Part shown: positions 30,148 through 38,788 of the stretch, in pieces
How positions within the stretch are numbered: the first letter of the stretch is position 1
Layout of the letters: each line of letters starts with the position of its first letter
From: Chryseobacterium daecheongense
GTDB lineage: Bacteria > Bacteroidota > Bacteroidia > Flavobacteriales > Weeksellaceae
Direction: 5' to 3'
Length of the DNA: 64,000 nt
NCBI GenBank assembly: GCA_027920525.1
Contig: CP115858.1
Location: 372,001 to 436,000 of the forward strand
Program-made: the position numbers and the translations under genes
The notes under the pieces: generated by a model
Told to the model about the DNA's origin: nothing
Seen by the model: only the letters and a program-made list of their open reading frames with translations
The model's database searches: none

Positions 30148-32433
30148 AAAGCAGTAATGTTTCCGGGGCAGGGATCCCAATACAAAGGAATGGGAAAAGA
30201 TCTGTTCAATCAGTTCAGAAAAGAAACAATTTTAGCATCAGAAATATTAGGGTACGACCTTGAAGAATTATGCATCAAAGATCCTGAACGTCAGTTGGGG
30301 AAAACACAATTCACACAACCTGCATTATATACGGTAAATGCATTTACACATTATGCCAACTCATCAGGAAGTAAACCCGATTTTTTCATTGGACACAGTC
30401 TGGGGGAATATAATGCCCTGTTAGCAGCAGAAGCATTCAGCTTTGAAACCGGATTAAAGCTGGTTCAGAAAAGAGGAGCTTTGATGGCTGCGGCATCCGG
30501 AGGTGGAATGGCAGCGGTATTGGGACTTAAAGTGGATGCCGTACAAAAACTTTTAGCAGAAGGAGGATACAGCGATATAGATATCGCCAATATCAATACT
30601 CCGACTCAGATTGTAATAGCGGGACCTCAGGATTCCATTGACAGGATCGTGCAGGAATTTGAAGAACGCAAGATTAAAATATTTCCTCTTTTTGTAAGTG
30701 CTCCTTTCCATTCAAGATATATGAAACCTGCGGCTACAGAATTTAAAGATTATCTTCAAAACTTTAGTTTTTCAGCCTTAAAGACTCCTGTGATTGCAAA
30801 TGTTACAGCAAAACCTTATCCTGATGGACAGATCATTGAGCTTTTGGCTCAGCAGATTGAAAGCTCTGTACAGTGGACAGATACCATCCGGACTTTAATG
30901 GGGAAGGGAGTTACCGAATATGAAGAAACAGGAAGTGTTATTTTAACTAAAATGGTCAATGAAATTACAGAAAACTGTACGCCATTGATCCATGAAGAGG
31001 AAATTGTAATCGAAACAGCAAAACCTCATGTTAACGGATCAGTGAATGGTAAGGTAAATGGGGAAGCTTCAAAAAAAGAATGCCTTTCCACCCGCTTGGG
31101 AAGCCATGAATTCCGTAAAGATTATGGTCTTAAATACGCATACGTAGCAGGATCTATGTACCGAGGAATTGCTTCACCTCAATTAGTAGTACGCTTGGGA
31201 AAAAACGGATTCATGGGATTTTTGGGAACAGGAGGAATGCCATTGGCAGAAATAGAAAAGAATATTATTAAAATTCAGGAAGAACTGACCCATGGAGAAC
31301 CGTATGGCGTTAACTTCCTTCATAATTTAAATGATCCGGCTTCTGAAATGAAAGCTATCGAGCTTTTACTTCTTTATGGAGTAACGAATATTGAAGCTTC
31401 GGCCTATATGCAGATGATGCCTGCTTTGGTGTATTACAGATTAAAAGGTTTACAGAAAGGACCAAACGGTGAAGTAATATGTAAGCATAACATTATTGCC
31501 AAAGTTTCCAGACCAGAGGTTGCAGAAGTGTTTATGCGTCCCGCCCCTGAAAAGATTGTGAGACATCTTCTGGAAGAAGAGTTGATCACTCCCGAACAGG
31601 CAGCACTTTCCAAAAAGGTACCGATGAGTTATGATATTTGTGTGGAGGCAGATTCAGGTGGGCATACCGATCGTGGAATTGCTATGGTTTTGTTACCGTC
31701 TATCCAACGTTTAAGAGCAGATATTATGGCGGAATATGCTTATGATAAAGGAATACGAGTTGGATTGGCAGGAGGAATAGGTACCCCTCAGGCAGCAACA
31801 TGTGCGTACATCATGGGAGCCGACTTTATAGTAACAGGCTCTGTGAATCAATGTACGGTAGAAGCAGGAACCAGCGATGCCGTAAAAGACCTTTTACAGG
31901 ACATCAATGTACAGGATACCGACTATGCGCCGGCAGGAGATATGTTTGAAATTGGTGCTAAAGTGCAAGTGCTTAGAAGAGGAGTGTTGTTTGCTGCAAG
32001 AGCAAATAAGCTATACGCTTTATACAATCAGTACAACAGTTTAGATGAGATCCCAGAAAAGACCTTAACGCAGTTAGAGAAAACGTATTTCGAAAAAAGC
32101 ATTAGTGAAATATGGAACGAAGTACGCGAATATTGTAGAAATGTGGGATCTGAGGCTGAGATTACCAAAGCGGAGCAGAATCCTAAAAATAAAATGGCAC
32201 TGGTCTTCCGTTGGTATTTTGGGTATACCAATAGACTGGCTTTTGAAGGAAATATTGAGAATAAAGCCAATTTCCAGATCCATACAGGTTCTGCACTTGG
32301 AGCATTTAATCAGTGGGTGAAAGGTACTCCGATGGAAAGCTGGAAAAAACGCCATGTTGATGAGATTGGAGTCAATATTATGGTAGGAGCAGCAAAATTA
32401 TTAGAAAACACAGCATTAATGGTAAATAATTAG
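30145..32433 (+). CDS. Trans-acting malonyl acyltransferase fused to a PfaD-type enoyl reductase
   Basis: Residues 1-290 form an acyltransferase: GQGSQ, GHSLGE with Ser85, the malonyl-binding Arg110 and His189 (PFHS). It would load malonyl units onto the ACPs of the two AT-less PKS proteins. After an Asn/Gly-rich linker (about 290-310), residues 315-762 are an FMN-dependent enoyl reductase of the PfaD/nitronate monooxygenase type, with GLAGGIGTP and IVTGSVNQ motifs. No module has its own ER, so this protein would reduce chosen double bonds in trans. The AT-ER fusion is typical of trans-AT clusters (PksE type). Its stop codon abuts the start of the next AT-like gene, indicating one operon and translational coupling. 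Confidence 0.95.
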   Translation: MKAVMFPGQGSQYKGMGKDLFNQFRKETILASEILGYDLEELCIKDPERQLGKTQFTQPALYTVNAFTHYANSSGSKPDFFIGHSLGEYNALLAAEAFSFETGLKLVQKRGALMAAASGGGMAAVLGLKVDAVQKLLAEGGYSDIDIANINTPTQIVIAGPQDSIDRIVQEFEERKIKIFPLFVSAPFHSRYMKPAATEFKDYLQNFSFSALKTPVIANVTAKPYPDGQIIELLAQQIESSVQWTDTIRTLMGKGVTEYEETGSVILTKMVNEITENCTPLIHEEEIVIETAKPHVNGSVNGKVNGEASKKECLSTRLGSHEFRKDYGLKYAYVAGSMYRGIASPQLVVRLGKNGFMGFLGTGGMPLAEIEKNIIKIQEELTHGEPYGVNFLHNLNDPASEMKAIELLLLYGVTNIEASAYMQMMPALVYYRLKGLQKGPNGEVICKHNIIAKVSRPEVAEVFMRPAPEKIVRHLLEEELITPEQAALSKKVPMSYDICVEADSGGHTDRGIAMVLLPSIQRLRADIMAEYAYDKGIRVGLAGGIGTPQAATCAYIMGADFIVTGSVNQCTVEAGTSDAVKDLLQDINVQDTDYAPAGDMFEIGAKVQVLRRGVLFAARANKLYALYNQYNSLDEIPEKTLTQLEKTYFEKSISEIWNEVREYCRNVGSEAEITKAEQNPKNKMALVFRWYFGYTNRLAFEGNIENKANFQIHTGSALGAFNQWVKGTPMESWKKRHVDEIGVNIMVGAAKLLENTALMVNN

Positions 32434-33405
32434 ATGACAGAAAACGAGTTTAAAAAACATATTGTATTCTTATTTTCCGGACAGGGAAGCCATTATCGCG
32501 GGATGGGACGGGAATTGTACGAACAGCACCCGAAATTTAAAAGCTGTCTTGAAAGGTTGGATCAAATGGTACAAAAGCAGCTCAACTACTCATTGATTGA
32601 TGAACTGTATACCAACACAGAAGAATCGTTCGATGAGTTGTTGATCACCCATCCCGCAATTGTTGCTGTTGAGATTGCTTTGTATGAAGTTCTATTGGAA
32701 ATGGGAATTAAACCGGATTTTATATCGGGTAACAGTTTGGGTGAATTTGCGGCAGGTGTTGCTAATGGAGTATGGGATGCTGCCAGTGCTGTTGAAGCTG
32801 CAATAGAACAGGCTAAATCCATCTGCCGTGCTGATATTGAAGGCGGTATGCTGGTAGTTTTTGCCGAAGAAATAAAATTGAGAAGTCTCTATAAACAACA
32901 TCAGCTATTTCTTGCATCAGATAATTTTAAAGGACATTTTACTTTATCAGGTAAAACGTCTCACTTAGAAGTATTTGAAAGCAAATTGTCTGAAGAAGGA
33001 ATGAGTACTTTTCGGCTTCCTGTCAATGTTCCTTTTCATTCTCCATTAATGAAAGCTGCAAAAGCAGATTTCGATCAGTACAGCAGTTCAGCTAGTGCTT
33101 TTAAAGCTCCATCCAAAGGATTTATATCGGGTTTTGAAGCGATAGAAATCAATGAGCTGACAGCTGATTATTTCTGGCAGGCGATAAGTCAGTACTCTAA
33201 TTTTACAAAAATAATTGATCTTCTGGAAGCCAAAGGTCCCTGTCTGTATATAGACATGGGACCTTCGGGAACCAGTGCTGCATTTGTTAAATACAATCTG
33301 CAACCCGGAACTTCTTCTGAGGTACTAACCATTATGAGTCCTTACAGAAGAGAAATTGAGCAGCTGGAAAAATTACAGCAAAAAATAAAAGATACAGTAG
33401 TATGA
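32434..33405 (+). CDS. Acyltransferase-like protein, probable acyl hydrolase (editing AT)
   Basis: A single AT fold of 323 residues with GQGS, nucleophile Ser101 and His202 (PFHS). Two positions differ from malonyl transferases: the residue before the Ser is Asn (GNSLGE), and the Arg that binds the malonyl carboxylate is Ala127 by ungapped alignment with the upstream AT. Loss of that Arg is expected for the acyl hydrolases of trans-AT clusters, which clear stalled acyl groups from ACPs. The ATG follows the previous stop codon with no spacing. A second AT for an uncharged acyl unit is the alternative. Confidence 0.85.
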   Translation: MTENEFKKHIVFLFSGQGSHYRGMGRELYEQHPKFKSCLERLDQMVQKQLNYSLIDELYTNTEESFDELLITHPAIVAVEIALYEVLLEMGIKPDFISGNSLGEFAAGVANGVWDAASAVEAAIEQAKSICRADIEGGMLVVFAEEIKLRSLYKQHQLFLASDNFKGHFTLSGKTSHLEVFESKLSEEGMSTFRLPVNVPFHSPLMKAAKADFDQYSSSASAFKAPSKGFISGFEAIEINELTADYFWQAISQYSNFTKIIDLLEAKGPCLYIDMGPSGTSAAFVKYNLQPGTSSEVLTIMSPYRREIEQLEKLQQKIKDTVV

Positions 33406-33490
33406 ACACCCATGTCAAAAATTCTTTGACACCCTGGGAAGTGATGATGGGCATTCCATCTGATCTTAAAAAAATAAATATAAACAGATG
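33404..33490 (+). repeat. Intergenic repeat element, copy B
   Basis: It overlaps the stop codon of the AT-like gene and ends in the start codon of the metallo-hydrolase. It matches copy A at 30058-30147. An inner perfect hairpin, TGTCAAA (33413-33419) and TTTGACA (33425-33431) with a five-base loop, is clearer here. The outer inverted pair has two mismatches. Confidence 0.75.
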
Positions 33491-34141
33491 AAAGTAGAAG
33501 TTTTCCTCGTATCTGGTCAAGGTATTAAAAATCAATGTTACCTCATTCACGATAACCATTCCGGAATATTGATCGATCCGGCATGGGACTATGAGTTGAT
33601 CAGCAGTTTTTTGAAAGACAACCATATTACATTGAGAGGGGTTTTATTGACTCACTCTCATTACGATCATACAGATCTGGCCTCCACCTTTGCAGTATAT
33701 TATGGGGTTCCGGTATATATGTCAGCCATTGAAATCAGACAATATGAATTTACATGTCCTAATCTCATCGCTATCCAGCATTTGCAGGATGTCATGGTAG
33801 GTCAGTTTAGTGTAACGGCATTACTGACTCCGGGACATACGAAAGGAAGTGTTTGCTATCTTATTGATAGGCATTGTTTTACAGGAGATACTATTTTTAT
33901 TGAAGGAGTGGGCATCTGTGACAATAGTGGAATCAATTCCCTTTATGATTCCGTACAGTTTATAAAACAATATTTACCCCAGCAGGCCTTAATCTGGCCG
34001 GGACATTCGTTTGGTGAACAGCCGGGAAAAGAGCTAAGTTTTCTACTGCAGAACAACATCTATTTCCTTTTGAACAGAAGAGATGCTTTTACAGATTTCA
34101 GGATGCGGAAGAATCAGCCAGACCCTTTTTCTTTCAAATAA
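33488..34141 (+). CDS. PksB/glyoxalase II-like metallo-beta-lactamase-fold hydrolase
   Basis: 217 residues with the zinc motif HSHYDH (His56, His58, Asp60, His61), then His117 (PGHTKGS), Asp134 (TGDT) and His173 (WPGHS). These are the ligands of a glyoxalase II-type di-metal site. Small hydrolases of this kind (PksB/BaeB) accompany the bacillaene-type trans-AT clusters and probably act on acyl thioesters. The position between the AT genes and the phosphopantetheinyl transferase supports a cluster role. The exact substrate is not known; a general thioesterase is the alternative. Confidence 0.88.
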   Translation: MKVEVFLVSGQGIKNQCYLIHDNHSGILIDPAWDYELISSFLKDNHITLRGVLLTHSHYDHTDLASTFAVYYGVPVYMSAIEIRQYEFTCPNLIAIQHLQDVMVGQFSVTALLTPGHTKGSVCYLIDRHCFTGDTIFIEGVGICDNSGINSLYDSVQFIKQYLPQQALIWPGHSFGEQPGKELSFLLQNNIYFLLNRRDAFTDFRMRKNQPDPFSFK

Positions 34142-34183
34142 TAATGCTAATTTTATGCGTTTATTGACGATGAACTTATTGCT

Positions 34184-34927
34184 ATGAATGTATCCATACA
34201 AAATAATAGTGCAGTTGAAAAATTAGCTTTACAGAGAGCAGATGGTTTGTATCCTGCTGCTATTGCAGTAACACAGCACTCGCTGGCTCACTTGAAAGAA
34301 ATACGACATTCTTTTTTGCATCAGGAAGAACTGGACTTTTTTGGTACATTAAAGTTACCTAAAGTTCAGCACAGTTATTTGCTGGGTAGATACGCTGCCA
34401 AAACTGCATTAAGTGCATTTATGAATGAAGTTGTTTTACCAGATACAAAAATAGTTTCCGGAATATTCCAGCAGCCCGTTCTTCATTTATCCGGAGCGGG
34501 AAATATCCAATTAAGTATTTCTCATACTACAGAAATGGGGATAGCTGTTGTATTTCCGGAAGGACATCCGATGGGGGTAGACGTAGAAGCTGTTAGTGCA
34601 GAGCAATCAGATACCATTAAAGGAGTTATTACTCCTCATGAGAAAGATAAGCTTTTGGATATTGATGGTGATGAAAACAAAAGTCTTACTGTTTTATGGA
34701 CGATTAAAGAAGCCCTGTCCAAAGTCCTGAAAACCGGTCTTATGACTCCTTTTCATTTATATGAAATTGAGGATATTGAGCATAAAGGAAATGTTATCGT
34801 TTGCAGCTTTATCAATTTTCCTCAATATCAATCCATATCCTGGGTGTCAAAAGGACATGCATGGTCCATTGTATTACCTAAAAAAAGTAGTTTGGATACA
34901 GCAGTGATTTCACGATTGTGTTTGTAG
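34184..34927 (+). CDS. Sfp-type 4'-phosphopantetheinyl transferase
   Basis: 247 residues with the family signatures SISHT (111-115), GVDVE (Asp133 and Glu135 for Mg2+) and WTIKEALSK (172-180, catalytic Glu176). It transfers phosphopantetheine from CoA to the Ser of ACP and PCP domains and so would activate the seven or more carrier domains encoded upstream. It is the last gene of the PKS operon, 42 bases after the hydrolase, and converges on ppk1 with 5 bases between the stop codons; no separate terminator hairpin is visible there. Confidence 0.95.
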   Translation: MNVSIQNNSAVEKLALQRADGLYPAAIAVTQHSLAHLKEIRHSFLHQEELDFFGTLKLPKVQHSYLLGRYAAKTALSAFMNEVVLPDTKIVSGIFQQPVLHLSGAGNIQLSISHTTEMGIAVVFPEGHPMGVDVEAVSAEQSDTIKGVITPHEKDKLLDIDGDENKSLTVLWTIKEALSKVLKTGLMTPFHLYEIEDIEHKGNVIVCSFINFPQYQSISWVSKGHAWSIVLPKKSSLDTAVISRLCL

Positions 34928-34932
34928 AACAG

Positions 34933-36957
34933 TTATTTTTTCTTTGACTTTTTCTCTTTCTTTTTGTACCAAAGATAAGTAGCCTGTTGAGATGAGCTAT
35001 CCGGTTGCCCGGTCTGGTCTTCGGAAATACTCTGGCCTTTACTGTTAATGATCCTCTTTTTGGTATGGTCATTCAGCTCCATATTGATAATAGCGTTAAT
35101 CTCCTGCATGATTTTTTTATCCTTTATAGGAAAGGCAACTTCTATTCTGCGGTTGAGATTCCTGCTAAGCATATCTGCCGAAGAAAGGTAAATTTTTTCT
35201 GCTCCATCATTGTGAAATCGATAGATACGGGAGTGTTCAAGATAACGGTCTACAATCCTGTAAATCTTGATGTTTTCCGTATAACCTTTAATTCCCGGCA
35301 GCAGAGTACAGATCCCCCTCACAATAAGGGTAATTTCAACTTTTGCATTATTGGCTTCAATTAGTTTACTGATGATTTCCTTGTCATTAAGACCGTTGAT
35401 CTTCATGAATACTGCTCCTTTCTTGCCATTCTCAACATTTTGTATTTCAATATCAATATGCTGTAGAATATTTTCTTTAAGATTAAATCCTGCGACCCAT
35501 AAATTAGAAATAGGGTAATTTTTTTCTTTGGTTTTAAAAAACCTGAATACCTGCTTCAGATCATCCGTATATTCTTTTTGAGAGGTGAAAAAGCCAAAAT
35601 CGGTGTATGTTTCTGCTGTATTTTCATTGAAATTTCCTGTTGCTAGGTAAGCATAATTCTTTGTCTTTCCTGCATTTTTTAAGGTTAATAGAGCCACCTT
35701 GGCATGTACTTTAAGATTAGGCATACTGTAAATGATCCTGATTCCGGCCCTTTGCATCTCGTTGGCCCAGAAAAGGTTATTATTCTCATCGAATCTGGCT
35801 TTTACCTCAACAAAAACAGTTACTTTTTTTCCATTTTTTGCAGCGCTGATCAGAGCATTAGCAATGAGAGACTGTGAAGATATGCGGTACAGGGTTACTT
35901 TTATTTCCGTTACATCTTTATGAATAGCAGCCTCGTTAAAAAACTGTAGGACATAATGATAAGATTGATATGGGAAATGGAGCAGCTGGTTTTCTTCACC
36001 AATGACTTCAAATATTGATTTCTTGGTTTCAAACGGAAAATATTTCAGCGGTGGGAAATTCTCATTTTGAAGATCCGGAAAATTGGGATTAGGAAACTTA
36101 AACAGATCAAAAAAATTATGATGAGTGCCACCTTCAATCATTTCGTAGTCCTTCAGATGGAATGCATTTTTACATAGCTTTCTCATTTCTTCGGGCATAT
36201 TAAAATCATACAGGAATCTTGTAGATGAACCCGATTTTCTTTCCTGCAGTTTCTTTTTGATCTTGGAAACCAGATTTCCGCTAGCTTCGTCCTCAATCAG
36301 GTAATTTTCATCCCGGTTAAGTTTAATAGCAAATGCTGTAGAGGTTTTCTGGTCAGGGAATATATAATGCAGACATTTTTTAATGATGGTGTCTATGGAT
36401 ATGATGTAATTTTTTCCTTTTACAGGGCTCAGTAATTTATACCGGTTCAGCTTATCAGCTGGTATATTGATGTAACAATAGGTGATTTCGCCATTTGTAT
36501 TTTTTAGCCGGATCAATAAGTAAAGCTGCCTGTTATTTAAAAAATACTCCTGATTTTCGTCTTCTGACAAATAAACAATTTGGATATAAGAAAGGATGGT
36601 TGTTTTAAAGTAACTGTCGATCTCCTCAGTATGCAGGGGGAGCAACGGCTGGTTTTCGTAATAGATGATCTTATTTTTCTGAAGTTCCGGGATAATCTGC
36701 TTTTTCCATATCGAACCGAATGTATTCTGCTGGCGGTTAATTTCCTTATTCACCTTCTCAAACAAATTGCTTTTTTCAGGAATAGAATGAAGATCGCTGA
36801 TCTTTACCCTATAAAATTCATCAAGGTTGGAAGAATGAATGGCAAGGAATTTTATTCTTTCATACAGAGGATTGGTTTTATCAGCCGCTTCCTGTAAAAC
36901 ACAGTCATTAAAAGATAACCAGGACAATTCGGATGGAAATATATATTTTTTAGGCAT
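34933..36957 (-). CDS. ppk1: Polyphosphate kinase 1
   Basis: 674 residues, close to the usual ~690. The N-terminus (ELSWLSFNDCVLQEA...SSNLDEFYRVK) is the PPK1 N-domain signature, and the C-terminal half has the phosphohistidine motif LKVHAKVALL and the second conserved His in YRFHNDG. It makes polyphosphate reversibly from ATP in the cytoplasm. It stands alone, with opposite orientation to the PKS cluster, and probably marks the cluster's border. The C-terminus is a Lys-rich tail. Confidence 0.96.
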   Translation of the reverse strand: MPKKYIFPSELSWLSFNDCVLQEAADKTNPLYERIKFLAIHSSNLDEFYRVKISDLHSIPEKSNLFEKVNKEINRQQNTFGSIWKKQIIPELQKNKIIYYENQPLLPLHTEEIDSYFKTTILSYIQIVYLSEDENQEYFLNNRQLYLLIRLKNTNGEITYCYINIPADKLNRYKLLSPVKGKNYIISIDTIIKKCLHYIFPDQKTSTAFAIKLNRDENYLIEDEASGNLVSKIKKKLQERKSGSSTRFLYDFNMPEEMRKLCKNAFHLKDYEMIEGGTHHNFFDLFKFPNPNFPDLQNENFPPLKYFPFETKKSIFEVIGEENQLLHFPYQSYHYVLQFFNEAAIHKDVTEIKVTLYRISSQSLIANALISAAKNGKKVTVFVEVKARFDENNNLFWANEMQRAGIRIIYSMPNLKVHAKVALLTLKNAGKTKNYAYLATGNFNENTAETYTDFGFFTSQKEYTDDLKQVFRFFKTKEKNYPISNLWVAGFNLKENILQHIDIEIQNVENGKKGAVFMKINGLNDKEIISKLIEANNAKVEITLIVRGICTLLPGIKGYTENIKIYRIVDRYLEHSRIYRFHNDGAEKIYLSSADMLSRNLNRRIEVAFPIKDKKIMQEINAIINMELNDHTKKRIINSKGQSISEDQTGQPDSSSQQATYLWYKKKEKKSKKK

Positions 36958-36974
36958 TTTATAATTGTTGAAGT

Positions 36975-36982
36975 CAAATATA
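36975..36982 (-). promoter_or_regulatory. Candidate -7 box for ppk1
   Basis: On the minus strand this reads TATATTTG, a full match to the Bacteroidota TAnnTTTG -7 consensus, 17 bases before the start codon. No convincing -33 TTG is seen at the normal spacing. Confidence 0.5.
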
Positions 36983-37338
36983 GATAAGGATGGAATTCAA
37001 ATTCGTTTAGAAAATCCTCTTTCAAAATTTCATTAAGCGATATTGAATGTGAAATTAATACAATTTTTAATATCAAAACCATAATTCATGGTTAGTTTGC
37101 AAAATATTAATACTGGAAATTAGATAAGACCTGGTTATTGTGATAAAGCAAAATATAGGTGATCTTAAATATTGATTCCTGATCAAAATAGACATGAAAT
37201 GAGGCTGAACATGTACAAATACAGGGATAAGCAATAGAGAAAAAGCGTAATCGTTAGCGCTTGATTATTAAATAATCTATTGAATCTATATTTTAAATTA
37301 AAAAATAATAGCTAAATTCACTTTTTAACAAAAAGAAG
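36983..37338. other. Intergenic stretch between ppk1 and the VOC gene
   Basis: AT-rich non-coding DNA between divergent genes. Apart from the ppk1 -7 box next to it I see no clear promoter for the VOC gene, no hairpin terminator and no repeat. Confidence 0.6.
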
Positions 37339-37698
37339 ATGAAGCTTAATCATATCAATTTAGTTGTTGCCAATGTTGAAAAGACAACAAAATTCTTTCA
37401 AACCTATTTCGGTTTTAAATGTGTAGATGTAAAAGGAGATTATATCGTTAGTGTATTAAAGGGAGAAGGTAATTTTATACTGGTATTGATGAAAAACCGA
37501 GAAGGAACTCCTGCTTACCCCGAAGCCTTTCACATAGGATTTATGCTGGACACCATAGAACAGGTTAATGATATATACCAACGTTTAAAAACGGGAGGTA
37601 TTGTAGGAGAACAGGAACCCCGCAAAATAAGGGATAGCTTTGGTTTTTATTTCAGCTATGAAAACCTGATGATAGAGGTGGGGCATTATTATGAATAG
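37339..37698 (+). CDS. VOC (glyoxalase/bleomycin-resistance fold) family protein
   Basis: 119 residues forming one VOC unit: an N-terminal LNHINLVVANVEKTTKFF strand-helix and a C-terminal region ending MIEVGHYYE, with candidate metal ligands His5 and Glu near the end. The family includes lyases, dioxygenases and drug-binding proteins; the substrate cannot be told from sequence. It stands alone. Confidence 0.85.
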   Translation: MKLNHINLVVANVEKTTKFFQTYFGFKCVDVKGDYIVSVLKGEGNFILVLMKNREGTPAYPEAFHIGFMLDTIEQVNDIYQRLKTGGIVGEQEPRKIRDSFGFYFSYENLMIEVGHYYE

Positions 37699-37839
37699 TT
37701 TTTGGTTTGATTAGGTAGAGGATTTTAAGATTTTGATTTTGTGAATCTTATACGAATGTTTTAGATGATAGGTTGAATGGAATCAGGAAAAACTAAAAAT
37801 TTAAAATAGAAAAACAATAATAAAAACAAACACATTCAG

Positions 37840-38724
37840 ATGAAAAAAGGGTTTATGTTTTTTTTGCTGGTCATTTTTATGACGTCGTGCAGGAGTACTT
37901 CTGTGGAAACAAATTTAACAAATGACATCAATAAATTGATAGATGGCAAAAAAATGGACATAGGAGTTTCTGTCAGAAATGATGAAGGAAATGAATTAGT
38001 TAAGATTAATAATGATAAGAAATACAGGCTATACAGTGTATCAAAATACTTTTTAGGTCTTTATATTTTACATCTTGTAGATCAGGGAAAGATGAATCTG
38101 AATCAACAGGTTGTATTTTCTAAAGAAGATTTAAGACCAGATACCTATAGCCCTCTGAGAGATAGTATTCCCCAAGGAACAACAATGTCTCTTAAACAGT
38201 CCGTCTCTTTTATGCTTAAACGTAGTGATAATAATATATTCGATAAGCTTGCGAATTATGTTCCCGGAAGCTTTGGCGGCCTCAATACTTTTATCCATGA
38301 AATTCACATGGGAAATCTGGGAGATTTCAGTATTATGTATGATTATACCAGTCCTTTAAAAGACTTTGAATCAAATAGGATTACCCCTGGTTTTGCTACA
38401 AAAATCCTTTATCAGGTTGAAAAGAAGAAAATATTATCTCACGAAAGTTTTGATCTGCTAAAAAACGGAATGGAACATTCGGTAACAAGTACCAGAATAC
38501 AGGGATTGATACAAAATAAAACAAAATCATTTCATAAATCAGGAACATCAGGCAGGGACAATGGTGTGCTCCGGGCATGTAATGATATTGGAATTGTAAA
38601 TCTTCAAGATGGTAAATCTTTCAGTATTGCCGTATTTATATCCGACTCCCATGAAGACAATAAGACCAATGATGATGTAATAGCAAAAATAACGGACTTA
38701 GTGTATAGTAAGTTGAACAAATAA
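37840..38724 (+). CDS. Class A beta-lactamase-like lipoprotein
   Basis: 294 residues with a lipoprotein signal peptide (lipid-anchored Cys17). Class A active-site motifs are present: SxxK at 66-69 (SVSK), SDN at 129-131 and KSG at 233-235. The sequence around them resembles the PER/subclass A2 group common in Bacteroidota. The omega loop is abnormal: aligned to PER enzymes, the deacylating Glu166 position falls in SIMYDYTSP, with no Glu. Without that residue an acylated enzyme would turn over poorly, so real beta-lactam hydrolysis is doubtful. It may be a penicillin-binding or other serine hydrolase. Confidence 0.82.
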   Translation: MKKGFMFFLLVIFMTSCRSTSVETNLTNDINKLIDGKKMDIGVSVRNDEGNELVKINNDKKYRLYSVSKYFLGLYILHLVDQGKMNLNQQVVFSKEDLRPDTYSPLRDSIPQGTTMSLKQSVSFMLKRSDNNIFDKLANYVPGSFGGLNTFIHEIHMGNLGDFSIMYDYTSPLKDFESNRITPGFATKILYQVEKKKILSHESFDLLKNGMEHSVTSTRIQGLIQNKTKSFHKSGTSGRDNGVLRACNDIGIVNLQDGKSFSIAVFISDSHEDNKTNDDVIAKITDLVYSKLNK

Positions 38725-38788
38725 ATGTTCATGTACTTTATGTGTCTTATTTGTATGTTTATGGACGGACTTAAACACTGTACTTTTC

